DNA from: Actinomycetota bacterium
GTDB lineage: Bacteria > Actinomycetota > Acidimicrobiia > Acidimicrobiales > JAJPHD01
Assembly: GCA_021325455.1 (NCBI GenBank)
Contig: JAJPHD010000003.1
Coordinates: 1-64,000, forward strand
DNA: 64,000 nt
Direction: 5' to 3'
Below are positions 27,227 to 36,556 of this stretch, piece by piece (positions within the stretch are counted from its first letter, which is position 1; every line of letters begins with the position of its first letter). A model generated the notes under the pieces. That model saw only the letters and a program-made list of their open reading frames with translations. It was not told the origin of the DNA and made no database searches. Position numbers and translations under genes: made by a program.

Positions 27227-27964
27227 GTGGCGACAAGCAGCCGCAGGCTCCGCGGCTATCAGGGGCTGGTCATCATCCTGGCCGCCCTGCTGGCCTACAT
27301 CCTGCTCCGGGGCCATCTGGTCAAGCCCACCTCCATGCTGCTGTTCGCCGTGCTGGTGCCCTCGATCATCCTGCACGAGGTCTCCCACGGGGCGGTGGCC
27401 TGGGCCTTCGGCGACGACACGGCCAAGCGGGCGGGGCGGCTGACGCTCAACCCTATCTCCCACATCGACATCTTCGGCTCCCTCATCCTGCCGGCGATCC
27501 TCGTGCTCGGGGGGTTCCCGGCCTTCGGCTATGCCAAGCCGGTACCGGTCAACGTGGCCCGCCTTCGCCACCCCCGGAACGAGGGCCTCATCGTGAGCCT
27601 GGCCGGTCCGGCCACCAACGTGGTCCTGGCGGGGATAGCCGCCGGTGCCCTGCGGGCAGTGCTGCCCTCGGTGGGCTACCTCGCCTTCGCCGGCCCCTCC
27701 AGCATGCCCATCGGCGTGCAGCTGCTCTTCTACTTCGGGGTGGCCAACGTGCTCCTGGCCGTCTTCAACCTCATCCCCCTGCCGCCCCTGGACGGGTCGG
27801 CGGTGGTGGAGCGCCTCCTGCCCCGGTCCTGGTGGCCGGGGTACCTCCGTATCAGGATGTACACCCTTCCCCTCATCTTCCTCCTCGTGTTCCTCGTCCC
27901 GAGCGCCCTCGGGCACGTGTTCGACCCGGCCCTCAACCTCTGGTTCCGGCTGGTCGTCGGCTAG
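27227..27964 (+). CDS. Site-2 protease (M50) family metalloprotease
   Basis: This 245-residue membrane protein has the zinc-binding HEVSHG (HExxH at residues 50-54) in a transmembrane helix and a second metal motif NLIPLPPLDGS. About five or six membrane segments are visible. S2P family members cleave proteins inside the membrane, such as anti-sigma factors. This short form without a PDZ domain is common near scpA and trpS in actinomycetes, as here. GTG 27227 is better placed than GTG 27218 relative to AGGGG. Confidence 0.9.
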   Translation: MATSSRRLRGYQGLVIILAALLAYILLRGHLVKPTSMLLFAVLVPSIILHEVSHGAVAWAFGDDTAKRAGRLTLNPISHIDIFGSLILPAILVLGGFPAFGYAKPVPVNVARLRHPRNEGLIVSLAGPATNVVLAGIAAGALRAVLPSVGYLAFAGPSSMPIGVQLLFYFGVANVLLAVFNLIPLPPLDGSAVVERLLPRSWWPGYLRIRMYTLPLIFLLVFLVPSALGHVFDPALNLWFRLVVG

Positions 27965-28507
27965 GTGGCTCCGCCCAGGGCCAGCTGGGGCCACCTGGCC
28001 CGCCGCTTCGCCGGGTCCCTCTGGCCCGGTGGCCCGACCCGGGCCGCAGAGGCCTGGGTGGCCGGGCTGCTCTCGCCGGCCGAGAGGGACCTCTGGAGGC
28101 GCATGAGCGGGCCCGATCGCAGGCACGCCGTGGCTGTGGCCCGCCGGGTGGTGGCCATGGAGGGGGGGTCCCGGGCCATGGTGGTGGCCGCCCTGCTGCA
28201 CGACGTGGGCAAGGTGGAGTCGGGGCTGGGCACCCTGGCCCGGGTGGGGGCCACCCTGGCTGCCGCCGGCCTGGGGAAGGGGCGGCTCCTGGCCTGGGCC
28301 AATGACGCCAATGAGGAGGCGAGGAGCGGGGTGGCCGTCAGGGTCGCCCGCTACCTGGCCCACGACCGCATCGGTGCCGAGCTGCTGGCGGCCGCCGGCA
28401 GCGACCCGCTGGTGGTGGCCTGGGCCGCCCAGCACCACCTCCCCGCCGACCGCTGGGAGGTGCCCGCGGCCCTCGGGTCCTGCCTCAAGGCCGCTGACGG
28501 CGACTGA
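27965..28507 (+). CDS. HD-domain protein
   Basis: This 180-residue protein has an HD phosphohydrolase-like core: His in GPDRRHAVAVARRVV, the doublet in ALLHDVGKVESG, and a later QHH. HD proteins hydrolyse nucleotides or cyclic nucleotides, but the substrate is unknown. GTG 27965 follows the site-2 protease stop directly, so the two are almost certainly co-translated. Confidence 0.82.
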   Translation: MAPPRASWGHLARRFAGSLWPGGPTRAAEAWVAGLLSPAERDLWRRMSGPDRRHAVAVARRVVAMEGGSRAMVVAALLHDVGKVESGLGTLARVGATLAAAGLGKGRLLAWANDANEEARSGVAVRVARYLAHDRIGAELLAAAGSDPLVVAWAAQHHLPADRWEVPAALGSCLKAADGD

Positions 28508-28601
28508 GCGACGGGGGCGCAGCGGCGGACGGCGAGGACGGCGCAGGCCGGTTCCCGGGGCCCGGGTGTGGCGACCCCCGCTCCCGGGTAGACGGGAGCC
28601 C

Positions 28602-29708
28602 ATGGCTCCTGCATCCGGCCCGCCCATCGAGTCCGTGCGGGTGGCGGCCTACACGGTCCCCACCGACCAGCCGGAGTCGGACGGGACCATGGCCTGGGAA
28701 GCCACCACGCTGGTGGTGGTGGAGGTCGAGGCGGGAGGGATGGGCGGCCTGGGCTACACCTATGCCGACACCGCCACCGCCACCCTGGTGCGGGACAAGC
28801 TGGCCTCCATCGTCACGGGGCGGGACGCCATGGCTACCGCCGCGGCCTGGGACGCCATGGTGGGAGCCATCCGCAACCTGGGCCGGCCCGGGATCGCCAG
28901 CATGGCCATCTCGGCGGTGGACACCGCCCTTTGGGACCTGAAGGCCCGGCTGCTGGGGGTGCCCCTGGTGGTGGCCCTGGACGCCCACCACGACACCGTC
29001 CCCATCTACGGCAGCGGGGGCTTCACCTCCTATTCCCTCGACACCCTGGCCGACCAGCTGCGGGGGTGGGTCGAGGCCGGGATCCCGAGGGTGAAGATGA
29101 AGGTGGGGCGCCACCCCGGGCAGGACGGTGACCGGTTGCAGGCCGCCTTGGATGCCATCGGGCCCGGGACGGAGCTGTTCGTGGACGCCAACGGCGCCCT
29201 CACCCGCAAGCAGGCCCTGGCCTGGGCGGAGCGCTACGGGGAGGCGGGGGTGAGCTGGTTCGAGGAGCCGGTCAGCTCGGACGACCTGGAGGGCCTGCGG
29301 CTGCTGCGCGACCGGGCCCCTGCCGGCCTCGACATCGCCGCCGGCGAGTACGGCTACGACGCCTGGTACTTCGCCCGCATGCTCGCCGCCGGCGCCGTGG
29401 ACTGCCTCCAGGCCGACGTGACGCGCTGCGGGGGTTACACGGGCTTCCGCCAGGCCGCCGCCCTGTGTGACGCCCACGGGGTCGACATCTCGGCCCACTG
29501 CGCCCCCCAGATATCGGCCCATGCCTGCGCGGCGGCCTGGCACCTGCGCCACCTGGAGTACTTCCACGACCATGTCCGCATCGAGCACATGCTCTTCGAC
29601 GGGGTGCTGGAGCCCGAGAAGGGGGGAGTGCTCCGCCCCGACCGCTCCCGGCCCGGGCACGGCCTTTCCTTCCGGCATGCCGACGCGGAGCGCTTCGTGG
29701 TCCGCTGA
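28602..29708 (+). CDS. Enolase-superfamily enzyme (mandelate racemase-like)
   Basis: This 368-residue protein has the capping domain (about 1-130) and TIM barrel of the enolase superfamily. The KxK acid/base pair is K165/K167 (VKMKVG). Metal ligands are D195 (FVDANGA), E221 (FEEPV) and E249 (AAGEYG). H299 (ISAHCAP) is the opposite general base, as in mandelate racemase and sugar-acid dehydratases. It probably racemises or dehydrates a hydroxyacid or sugar acid. GGGAG lies before ATG 28602. Confidence 0.88.
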   Translation: MAPASGPPIESVRVAAYTVPTDQPESDGTMAWEATTLVVVEVEAGGMGGLGYTYADTATATLVRDKLASIVTGRDAMATAAAWDAMVGAIRNLGRPGIASMAISAVDTALWDLKARLLGVPLVVALDAHHDTVPIYGSGGFTSYSLDTLADQLRGWVEAGIPRVKMKVGRHPGQDGDRLQAALDAIGPGTELFVDANGALTRKQALAWAERYGEAGVSWFEEPVSSDDLEGLRLLRDRAPAGLDIAAGEYGYDAWYFARMLAAGAVDCLQADVTRCGGYTGFRQAAALCDAHGVDISAHCAPQISAHACAAAWHLRHLEYFHDHVRIEHMLFDGVLEPEKGGVLRPDRSRPGHGLSFRHADAERFVVR

Positions 29709-29712
29709 GGCC

Positions 29713-30243
29713 GTGCCGGGGACCCGGCGCCGGTGGCTGGTGGACGGCATGAACGTGATCGGGTCCCAGCCCTCGGGATGGTGGAGGGACCGCCAGGCGG
29801 CCAAGGGGGACCTGGTCAGGGCCCTGGGGCGCTTCGCCCGGGCCCTCGAAGAGCCGGTGACGGTGGTGTTCGACGGCGCTGCCCCGGGCGGGGTGCCCGG
29901 GGTGGAGGTGCGGGGAGCCCCCGGGGGGCCCGATGCCGCCGACCGGGAGATCGCCCGGCTGGTGGCGGCCGACCCCAGTCCCCATGAGCTGGTGGTGGTC
30001 ACCTCCGACGGCCGTCTGGCGGGCCAGGCCCGGGCCGGCGGGGCCCGGGTGGTGGGAGCAGGAGGGTTCGCCCGCCGGCTGGTGCCGGCCGCCCTGGGCT
30101 CAGCCAGCCAGGAAGGACAGCCGGACCCGCCGGCTGGGGTTGTCGGCGTTGAGGTCGACCAGGACCAGGGACTGCCAGGTGCCGAGCTGGAGCCGGCCGC
30201 CCGAGACCGGCAGGGTGAGGGAGGGGCTCACCAGGACTGGTAG
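29713..30243 (+). CDS. NYN/YacP-like predicted ribonuclease
   Basis: This 176-residue protein has the NYN/PIN-like fold of the YacP (Rae1) family. Acidic residues for metal binding are visible in WLVDGMNVIG, VVFDGAAP, PDAADREIARLV and VVTSDGRLAGQA. YacP-type proteins cleave RNA, in Bacillus on the ribosome. GTG 29713 keeps the first Asp; the ATG at the second Met would lose it. The last roughly 48 residues are low-complexity and overlap the convergent yjbQ-type gene for 144 nt. Confidence 0.82.
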   Translation: MPGTRRRWLVDGMNVIGSQPSGWWRDRQAAKGDLVRALGRFARALEEPVTVVFDGAAPGGVPGVEVRGAPGGPDAADREIARLVAADPSPHELVVVTSDGRLAGQARAGGARVVGAGGFARRLVPAALGSASQEGQPDPPAGVVGVEVDQDQGLPGAELEPAARDRQGEGGAHQDW

Positions 30244-30501
30244 CAGGTGGTCGGCCCCGTGCCCGGGCGAGCCGTGCTGATGGTGGTACCGGTGGTCCCG
30301 GGGGAGGAGGCGGTCGAGCAGCTGCTCGAGGTCGGGCTCCGACCCGGACCCGGTCTCCATGAGGGCCAGGCCGGCGGTGGCGTGGGGGGCGAGCACGTTC
30401 AAGAGCCCGTCCCCCCGGCCCTGGCACCAGCCGGCCACCTCCGAGGTGAGGTCGGCCACCCGCCGGCGGGACGTGTCCACCCGGAGCTCGGTCGTGTTCA
30501 T
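30100..30501 (-). CDS. YjbQ-family protein (UPF0047)
   Basis: This 133-residue protein matches the YjbQ/UPF0047 family, sometimes annotated secondary thiamine-phosphate synthase because some members have that activity. Signatures are NVLAPHATAGLALMET, the GSPGHGADHLLPVLVSPSL stretch with its His residues, and LGTWQSLVLVDLN. The true cellular role is uncertain. A weak TAGACC lies 7 nt before the ATG. It overlaps the NYN gene tail-to-tail. Confidence 0.92.
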   Translation of the reverse strand: MNTTELRVDTSRRRVADLTSEVAGWCQGRGDGLLNVLAPHATAGLALMETGSGSEPDLEQLLDRLLPRDHRYHHQHGSPGHGADHLLPVLVSPSLTLPVSGGRLQLGTWQSLVLVDLNADNPSRRVRLSFLAG

Positions 30502-30562
30502 GGCCAGTGGTCTACCCTGTGGCCGCCCGCCCGCCGCCAGCTGTGGGTGGCGAGCCCGGTCC

Positions 30563-31564
30563 CTAGCGCCGGCCCCCCTGGGGAGGGACCAGGCCCACGG
30601 CCTCCTTGGCCCGGGCGAAGGTGGCGGCCGCCACGTCGGACGCCTTGGCGGCGCCCTTGGCCAGGATGGCGGCGACCCCGGCCGGGTCTGCCGACAGCTC
30701 GGCGTAGCGCTCCCGCACGGGGGCCAGCAGCTCGACCACGGCCTCGGCCACGTCGGACTTGAGCTGGCCGTAGCCGGCGCCCGTGTAGCTGTCTGCCACC
30801 TCGGAGGGGGACCGGCCCGTGGCCGCCCCCAGGATCTCCAGTAGGTTGGAGACCCCCGGCTTGTGCACCGGGTCGTAGCGGACGTCGGTGCCGGTGTCGG
30901 TGACGGCCCTCTTCACCTTGCGCTCGATGACGGCCGGCTCGTCCAGGACCAGCACCGTGCCCTGGGGCGACTCCACGGACTTGGACATCTTGCGGGTGGG
31001 CTCCTGCAGGTCCATGATCCGGGCCCCCACCCGGGGTATGGAAGCCTCGGGGACCACGAAGGTCTCCCCGTAGCGATGGTTGAAGCGCTGGGCCAGGTCG
31101 CGGCACAGCTCCAGGTGCTGGCGCTGGTCGTCCCCCACCGGTACCCGATCGGTGTCGTAGAGGAGGATGTCGGCGGCCATGAGGGCGGGGTAGGTGAACA
31201 GGCCGGCGCTCACCGACTCCTGGCCGGCGCTCTTGTCCTTGAACTGGGTCATCCGGCGCAGCTCGCCGAACCCGGCCACGCACTCCATGAGCCAGGCCAG
31301 CCCGGTGTGCTCCTGGACATGGCTCTGAAGGAACAGGGTGCAGACATCGGGGTCCAGACCCAGGGCCAGCAGGACCCTGGCCGTGGAGAGGATCCGCTCC
31401 CGCAGCTCGGCGGGGTCCTGCTCGACGGTGAGGGCATGGAGGTCCACCACGCAGAAGAACGAGTCGTGCTCGTGCTGGTCCGCCGCCCAGTGCCGGAAGG
31501 CCCCCAGGTAGCCCCCCAGGTGCATGTCGCCGGTCGGCTGGACGCCGGAGAACACTCTCGCCAT
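30563..31564 (-). CDS. trpS: Tryptophanyl-tRNA synthetase
   Basis: This 333-residue class I synthetase charges tRNA-Trp. The HIGH-type motif is [11 protein letters not shown] (His15), the N-terminal [10 protein letters not shown] is characteristic, and the KMSKS loop is intact in [13 protein letters not shown]. Length is normal. TACCAT lies 6 nt before the ATG, suggesting a leaderless message. It is divergent from scpA. Confidence 0.97.
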   Translation of the reverse strand: MARVFSGVQPTGDMHLGGYLGAFRHWAADQHEHDSFFCVVDLHALTVEQDPAELRERILSTARVLLALGLDPDVCTLFLQSHVQEHTGLAWLMECVAGFGELRRMTQFKDKSAGQESVSAGLFTYPALMAADILLYDTDRVPVGDDQRQHLELCRDLAQRFNHRYGETFVVPEASIPRVGARIMDLQEPTRKMSKSVESPQGTVLVLDEPAVIERKVKRAVTDTGTDVRYDPVHKPGVSNLLEILGAATGRSPSEVADSYTGAGYGQLKSDVAEAVVELLAPVRERYAELSADPAGVAAILAKGAAKASDVAAATFARAKEAVGLVPPQGGRR

Positions 31565-31570
31565 GGGGGC

Positions 31571-31576
31571 ATGGTA
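31571..31576 (-). promoter_or_regulatory. -10 element TACCAT of trpS
   Basis: Reading the minus strand, the hexamer ends 6 nt before ATG 31564. It is the same hexamer and spacing as before the TPR gene at 669. Confidence 0.45.
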
Positions 31577-31604
31577 GGTCCCCAGCCGGCCGGGACCGAG
31601 CCGG

Positions 31605-31610
31605 TAACCT
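31605..31610 (+). promoter_or_regulatory. -10 element TAACCT of scpA
   Basis: The hexamer ends 8 nt before GTG 31619, with no Shine-Dalgarno sequence. Confidence 0.45.
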
Positions 31611-31618
31611 GAGGCCCC

Positions 31619-32356
31619 GTGCCCTATGAGGTCACCACCCCGGTGTTCGAGGGCCCCCTCGACCTTCTCCTCAACCTCATCACGGCCCAGCAGGTGGACC
31701 TATGGGAGGTGTCCATCTCCAGCCTGGTGGACGCCTACCTGGCCCACATGGAGCAGATGGCGGCCATGGACCTCGAGGTGGCAACGGAGTTCGTGCTCAT
31801 AGCGGCCACCCTCATACAGCTCAAGTGCCGCCGGATGCTGCCCGGCCCCGAGGAGGTCGACCTGGACGAGGAGCTGGCCCTGTGGGAGGAGCGGGACCTC
31901 CTGCTGGCCCGGCTGCTCGAGTGCAAGACCTTCAAGGACGCCGGGAGAGCCCTGGCCGAGCTGGCCGCCGAGGCCTCGCGGTCCCTTCCCAGGCTGGCCG
32001 GGATGGAGGAGCCCTTCTCCCACCTGGCGCCCGACCTCCTGGCCGGGGTGAGCCCCGAGGACCTCCGCCAGGCCTACCTGAGGGCGGCCAGCCCCCGCCC
32101 GGCGCCCCGGGTCGAGGTGGACCACCTGCCCCCGCTCGGACCGAGCGTGTCCGAGGTCGCCACGGCGTTGGTGGACAAGGTGGCCAGGGTGCGACGGACG
32201 ACCTTTCGCAGCCTGACGAGGGACGCGGCCACCCGCATGGAGGTGGTCGTGGCCTTCCTGGCCGTGCTGGAGCTCTACAAGGACGGTCTGGTCGACCTGG
32301 ACCAGCCCGAGACCTTCGGCGAGCTCACCGTCTCCTGGGTGGGAGTGGCGGCGTGA
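31619..32356 (+). CDS. scpA: Segregation and condensation protein A
   Basis: This 245-residue kleisin closes the SMC condensin ring with ScpB. The N-terminal [12 protein letters not shown] and [17 protein letters not shown], then [20 protein letters not shown], are family hallmarks. The C-terminal winged-helix part ends with [19 protein letters not shown]. It overlaps scpB by GTGA. Confidence 0.96.
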   Translation: MPYEVTTPVFEGPLDLLLNLITAQQVDLWEVSISSLVDAYLAHMEQMAAMDLEVATEFVLIAATLIQLKCRRMLPGPEEVDLDEELALWEERDLLLARLLECKTFKDAGRALAELAAEASRSLPRLAGMEEPFSHLAPDLLAGVSPEDLRQAYLRAASPRPAPRVEVDHLPPLGPSVSEVATALVDKVARVRRTTFRSLTRDAATRMEVVVAFLAVLELYKDGLVDLDQPETFGELTVSWVGVAA

Positions 32357-32916
32357 GCAGGCCGGAGGAGCTGCGGGCCATAGAGGCCGTCCTGATGGTG
32401 GCGGAGGAGCCCGTGCCGCCCCACCTGCTGGCCGAGCTGCTGGAGGTGCCGGCCGAGCGGGTGGAGGAGCTGTGCGGGCAGCTGGCCGACGCCTACCGGG
32501 CCGAGGAGAGGGGGTTCGTGCTGGCCCGGGTGGCCGGGGGGTACCGCTTCCAGAGCCATCCCGAGCTGGCCGGGTTCGTGGAGCGCTTCGCCCTGGAGGG
32601 ACAGTCGTCCCGCCTGTCCGCCGCCGCCCTGGAGACCCTCGCCATCGTGGCATACCGCCAGCCGGTGTCCCGGGCCCAGATCGCCGCCATCAGGGGGGTC
32701 AACGTGGACGGGGTGGTGAGGATGCTCTGCCAGCGGGGCTACCTGGAGGCGGTGTCCCGGGACCCGGGGCCGGGCCAGGCCATCCTGTACGGGACCACGC
32801 CGGCCTTCCTGGAGAAGCTGGGCCTGGACCGGCTGGAGGAGCTGCCTCCGGTAGGGGACTTCGTGCCGGGCCCGGAGGTGGTGGAGACACTGGAGGAGGG
32901 CCTGCGGGACAGGTGA
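32353..32916 (+). CDS. scpB: Segregation and condensation protein B
   Basis: This 187-residue protein has two winged-helix domains. ELRAIEAVLMVAEEPVPPHL begins the first, and SAAALETLAIVAYRQPVSRA with IRGVNVDGVVRMLCQRGYLE marks the second. It binds the ScpA linker in the condensin complex. Start and stop both overlap neighbours by 4 nt. Confidence 0.96.
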   Translation: MSRPEELRAIEAVLMVAEEPVPPHLLAELLEVPAERVEELCGQLADAYRAEERGFVLARVAGGYRFQSHPELAGFVERFALEGQSSRLSAAALETLAIVAYRQPVSRAQIAAIRGVNVDGVVRMLCQRGYLEAVSRDPGPGQAILYGTTPAFLEKLGLDRLEELPPVGDFVPGPEVVETLEEGLRDR

Positions 32917-33719
32917 CGGGGGCCGGCGAGAGGGCGGCTCCAGGGGAGCCGGCCGGCGGGGGCGCCGTGGGGGAGAGGGGCGGCGGTGAGCGCCTGCAGC
33001 GGGTCCTGGCCCGGGCGGGGCTGGGCAGCCGGCGGGCGTGCGAGGAGCTGATCAGGGCGGGGCGGGTCACGGTCGACGACGAGGTGGCCCACCTGGGCCA
33101 GCGGGTCGACCCCGGCGCCGCCCGGGTGGCGGTCGATGGCCGGCCCGTCCCGGTGCGGCCGGACCTGGTCTGCTACCTGCTCAACAAGCCGGCCGGGGTC
33201 ATCACCACCGCCCGGGACGAGCGGGGGCGGCCCTGCGTGGTGGACCTCGTCCCGCCCGAGCCCCGCGTGTTCCCCGTGGGGCGCCTGGACGCCGACACAG
33301 AGGGGCTGTTAGTCCTCACCAACGACGGGGAGCTGGCCCAGCGGCTCACGCACCCGTCCTTCGGGGTGGAGAAGGAGTACCTGGCCTCGGTGGAGGGCCC
33401 GGTGCCGCCGGGCGCCCTGCGCCGTCTCCGCCAGGGGGTTGACCTGCCCGACGGGCGGACGGCCCCGGCCCGGGTCTCCCAACCGGCACCGGGCCTCCTG
33501 CGCCTGGTGGTTCACGAGGGCCGCAACCGCCAGGTGCGCCGCATGTGCGAGGCCGTGGGCCACCCCGTGCGCCGCCTGGTACGGGTTCGGATCGGCCCCC
33601 TCGTCGACCGCTCGCTGCCGCCCGGGGGCTGGCGCCGGCTCAGCCCGGAGGAGGTCCGCCTGCTGGGCCAGGCCGCCGGGCCGGGGGCCAGGGATAGGCT
33701 CTCCCACCCATGGCGGTGA
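32913..33719 (+). CDS. rluB: Pseudouridine synthase of the RsuA/RluB family
   Basis: This 268-residue enzyme converts uridine to pseudouridine in rRNA. An S4 domain (about 25-75, RLQRVLARAGLGSRRACEEL) precedes the catalytic domain with the Asp motif FPVGRLDADTEGLLVLTNDG and the EGRNRQVRRMCEAVGHPV signature. The first 25 residues are Gly/Glu-rich and may not be conserved. It overlaps scpB by GTGA and aroH by 10 nt. Target position in 23S is inferred from the family. Confidence 0.93.
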   Translation: MTGAGERAAPGEPAGGGAVGERGGGERLQRVLARAGLGSRRACEELIRAGRVTVDDEVAHLGQRVDPGAARVAVDGRPVPVRPDLVCYLLNKPAGVITTARDERGRPCVVDLVPPEPRVFPVGRLDADTEGLLVLTNDGELAQRLTHPSFGVEKEYLASVEGPVPPGALRRLRQGVDLPDGRTAPARVSQPAPGLLRLVVHEGRNRQVRRMCEAVGHPVRRLVRVRIGPLVDRSLPPGGWRRLSPEEVRLLGQAAGPGARDRLSHPWR

Positions 33720-34072
33720 GAGCCCTGCGGGGCGCCACGACGGTGGGGGCCGACACCGTGGAGGAGGTGACGGCCAAGGTCCAGGTCCTGATCCGCACGC
33801 TGATGGAGCGCAACGGGCTCGGCCATGACGACCTCATAAGCATCCTGTTCACCTCCACCGAGGACCTGGTGTCGATGTTCCCCGCCGCCGCTGCCCGGGC
33901 GGCGGGCCTCGGGGACGTCCCCCTCCTCTGCGCCCGGGAGCTGTCGGTCATAGGCTCCACCCCGCACTGCGTCCGGCTGCTCCTGCACGTGGAGACGGAC
34001 CGGCCCCGGGCGGAGCTGCACCACGTGTACCTGGAGGGGGCCAAGGGCCTGCGAGATGACCTGCCCGAATGA
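33710..34072 (+). CDS. aroH: Chorismate mutase, AroH type
   Basis: This 120-residue trimeric-type chorismate mutase makes prephenate for tyrosine and phenylalanine. VRALRGATTVGADTVEEV, MERNGLGHDDLISILFT and LLCARELSVIGSTPHCVR contain the active-site Arg, Glu and Cys positions of the Bacillus enzyme. Next to tyrA and aroA its role is clear. TAGGCT lies 9 nt before the ATG inside the preceding gene. Confidence 0.95.
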   Translation: MAVRALRGATTVGADTVEEVTAKVQVLIRTLMERNGLGHDDLISILFTSTEDLVSMFPAAAARAAGLGDVPLLCARELSVIGSTPHCVRLLLHVETDRPRAELHHVYLEGAKGLRDDLPE

Positions 34073-35195
34073 GGGTGAGCGCCGGCGGGCGGCCGTCATC
34101 GGCACCGGGTTGATCGGGGGGTCCATAGGGCTGGCCCTGCGGGCCCGTGGCTGGCACGTGACGGGAAGGGACCTCGACCCCGGCCGGGAGAGGCGGGCCC
34201 TGGAGCTGGGAGCCCTCGATGTCCCGGGGGACGACCCCGGGGCGGAGGTGGTCTTCGTGGCCACTCCCGTGTCTGCCGTGGCGGGGGTGGCCCGGGGCGT
34301 CCTGGCCGGCGACGGCGGGGCCGGGGCCCGAGGAGGCCCGGGCCTGCCCGGGCGCCAGGCCCGAGGACGCCTGCCGGTGGTGACCGACGTGGGGGGGGTG
34401 AAGGCCCCGGTGGTGGGGGCCGTCGACCACCCCCTCTTCGTGGGAGGTCACCCCATGGCCGGAAGCGAGCAGGAGGGGGTGGAGGGGGCCGACGCCGAGC
34501 TGTTCGAGGGGGCGACCTGGGTGCTCACTCCCACGGCCAGGACCGACCCCGCCGCCTTCGCCCGCCTGCGGGAGGTGATCTCCTCCCTGGGAGCGGACGT
34601 GATCGCCATCCCTCCCGCCGGCCACGACCGGCTCGTCGCCCTGGTCTCCCACGTTCCCCACCTCACGGCGGCCACCCTCATGAGGGTGGCGGCCGCCGGT
34701 GCCCAGGAGCATGCCGCCCTCCTGCGGCTGGCGGCGGGGGGCTTCCGGGACATGACCCGCATCGCTGCCGGCCACCCCGGCATCTGGCCCGACATCTGCG
34801 CCGAGAACCGCCAGGCGATCGTGGATGCCCTGGACCAGCTGCTGGAAGCCCTGCAGGGGGTGAGGGACATGGTGGAGGCCGGGGACCGGGAGGGCCTGCT
34901 GGACCTGCTGGAGCGGGCCCGGGGGGCCCGGCGAAGCCTTCCCGCCCGGGCCGTGAGGGCCGAGGACCTGGTGGAGCTGCGGGTTCCGGTGGCGGACCGG
35001 CCGGGAGCCCTGGCCGAGGTGACCACGCTGGCCGGCCGGCTGGGGGTGAACATCGCCGACCTGGAGATCGCCCACTCGGCAGAGGGGAACCGGGGGGTGG
35101 TGATCCTGGTCGTGGAGGCCGAGAAGGTTGGGCTCGTGCGGCGGGCCCTGGTGGGGGCGGGCCTGCGTCCCTCCTCTCTGCGGCGGCTGGACTGA
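34056..35195 (+). CDS. tyrA: Prephenate dehydrogenase with C-terminal ACT domain
   Basis: This 379-residue enzyme oxidatively decarboxylates prephenate on the way to tyrosine. The NAD motif is VIGTGLIGGSIGLAL, followed by FVATPVSAVA, the GGHPMAGSEQEG active-site segment and LVSHVPHLTA. An ACT domain (about 305-375, LRVPVADRPGALAEVTTLAG) suggests feedback control by an amino acid. A low-complexity Gly/Arg insert lies near residues 87-107. It overlaps aroH by 17 nt. Confidence 0.95.
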   Translation: MTCPNEGERRRAAVIGTGLIGGSIGLALRARGWHVTGRDLDPGRERRALELGALDVPGDDPGAEVVFVATPVSAVAGVARGVLAGDGGAGARGGPGLPGRQARGRLPVVTDVGGVKAPVVGAVDHPLFVGGHPMAGSEQEGVEGADAELFEGATWVLTPTARTDPAAFARLREVISSLGADVIAIPPAGHDRLVALVSHVPHLTAATLMRVAAAGAQEHAALLRLAAGGFRDMTRIAAGHPGIWPDICAENRQAIVDALDQLLEALQGVRDMVEAGDREGLLDLLERARGARRSLPARAVRAEDLVELRVPVADRPGALAEVTTLAGRLGVNIADLEIAHSAEGNRGVVILVVEAEKVGLVRRALVGAGLRPSSLRRLD

Positions 35196-36496
35196 TGGCC
35201 GCCCCGGTGGCGCCCCGGGGGCTCCCCGCGCTGGCCGTGCGGCCGGCCGGGCCCCTCTCGGGCACCGTCAGGGCCCCCGGGAGCAAGAGCCATGCCAACC
35301 GGGCCCTGGTGGTGGCCGCCCTGGCTGCCGGGCCCAGCCAGCTGGCGGGGCTGCCCGGCTCGGACGACGTGGGGCGCATGGCCGCCGGGGTCGAGGCCCT
35401 GGGAGCGACGGTGACCCGGCAGGGGAGCACCTGGGCGGTCGGGGGCACGGGGGGGTCCCTTACCGGGAAGGACGTGGAGGTCGATGCTGGCCTGTCCGGC
35501 ACCACCTTGCGCTTCCTCTGCGCCGTGGCCACCCTGAGCCCGGGCACGGTCACCCTGACCGGGCGGCCCAGCCTGCTGCGCAGGCCCATGCTTCCCTTGG
35601 CCCGGGCACTGTCCCACCTGGGGTGCTCGGTCAGCCTGTGCGACTCGGGGGCGGTGGTGGTGGGGCCGGGGCGCCCCCGGGGCGGCGCCGTCACCGTGGA
35701 CTGCTCTACGAGCAGCCAGTTCGCCAGCGCCGTGCTGCTCGTCGCCCCCTATGCGCAAGGCGACCTGCTGGTCAGGCCCACCGGCCTGGGGGCGGCCGGC
35801 TACCTGGGCATGACCGCCAGCCTGATGCGCCGCTGGGGGGCCGAGGTGGCGCCGGGGGAGGAGGGCCTTCTCGTCCGGGCCGGGGCGCCCTATGGGGGGC
35901 GCAGGGAGGCCATCCCGGGTGATGCCAGCTCCGCCGCCCACCTGTTCGCCCTGGCGGCCGCCACCGGTGGCGAGGTCAGGGTGACGAACCTGGGGGGCTC
36001 GGCTGACCAGCCCGACCTGGGCTCGCTCCCCCTCCTGGCCAGGATGGGGGCCGTCGCCGCCTGGGAGGGGGGGGACGCCGTGACGGTCAGAGGGCCGGAG
36101 CGCCTCGATCCCCTGGAGGCGGACCTGGGAGCCACGCCTGACCTCCTGCCCGCCATGGCGGCGCTGGCCTCTCTGGCCAGGGGTCGCTCGACCCTGACCG
36201 GGCTGGCGGTGGCCCGCCACCACGAGACGGACCGGGTGGCGGCGGTCTGCGCCGAGCTCGCCAAGCTGGGGGTCCCCGCCTGGGCCAGGGGGGATGGGCT
36301 GACCATCGACGGCGGGACCCCCCGGGGGCCGGCCTCCATCTGCACCTACGGCGACCACCGTATGGCCATGGCCTTCGCCGCCCTCGGGGCCAGGGTGCCC
36401 GGCATCACCATCGAGGAGCCGGGCTGCGTGGCCAAGACCTACCCCTCCTTCTGGGAGGACGCCGCCTCGCTGGGGCTGGTAGCGGTGGGACCGTGA
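35195..36496 (+). CDS. aroA: 3-phosphoshikimate 1-carboxyvinyltransferase (EPSP synthase)
   Basis: This 433-residue enzyme joins shikimate 3-phosphate and phosphoenolpyruvate. APGSKSHANRALVVAAL contains the conserved Lys and Ser, LSGTTLRFLCAVATL replaces the usual NAGTxxR, and HHETDRVAAVCAEL and TYGDHRMAMAFA are present. The SGTT variant in place of NAGT is typical of some actinomycete forms. Its ATG shares the final A of the tyrA TGA stop. Confidence 0.94.
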   Translation: MAAPVAPRGLPALAVRPAGPLSGTVRAPGSKSHANRALVVAALAAGPSQLAGLPGSDDVGRMAAGVEALGATVTRQGSTWAVGGTGGSLTGKDVEVDAGLSGTTLRFLCAVATLSPGTVTLTGRPSLLRRPMLPLARALSHLGCSVSLCDSGAVVVGPGRPRGGAVTVDCSTSSQFASAVLLVAPYAQGDLLVRPTGLGAAGYLGMTASLMRRWGAEVAPGEEGLLVRAGAPYGGRREAIPGDASSAAHLFALAAATGGEVRVTNLGGSADQPDLGSLPLLARMGAVAAWEGGDAVTVRGPERLDPLEADLGATPDLLPAMAALASLARGRSTLTGLAVARHHETDRVAAVCAELAKLGVPAWARGDGLTIDGGTPRGPASICTYGDHRMAMAFAALGARVPGITIEEPGCVAKTYPSFWEDAASLGLVAVGP

Positions 36497-36542
36497 GCCC
36501 CGGGCGAGCCTGCCGCCCTGGCCCCTGGGCCACGGGTTGGGC

Positions 36543-36548
36543 CAGGAT
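36543..36548 (+). promoter_or_regulatory. -10 element CAGGAT of cmk
   Basis: The hexamer ends 8 nt before ATG 36557. The same CAGGAT precedes tyrS and the HAD phosphatase gene. Confidence 0.4.
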
Positions 36549-36556
36549 GAGGGCCC

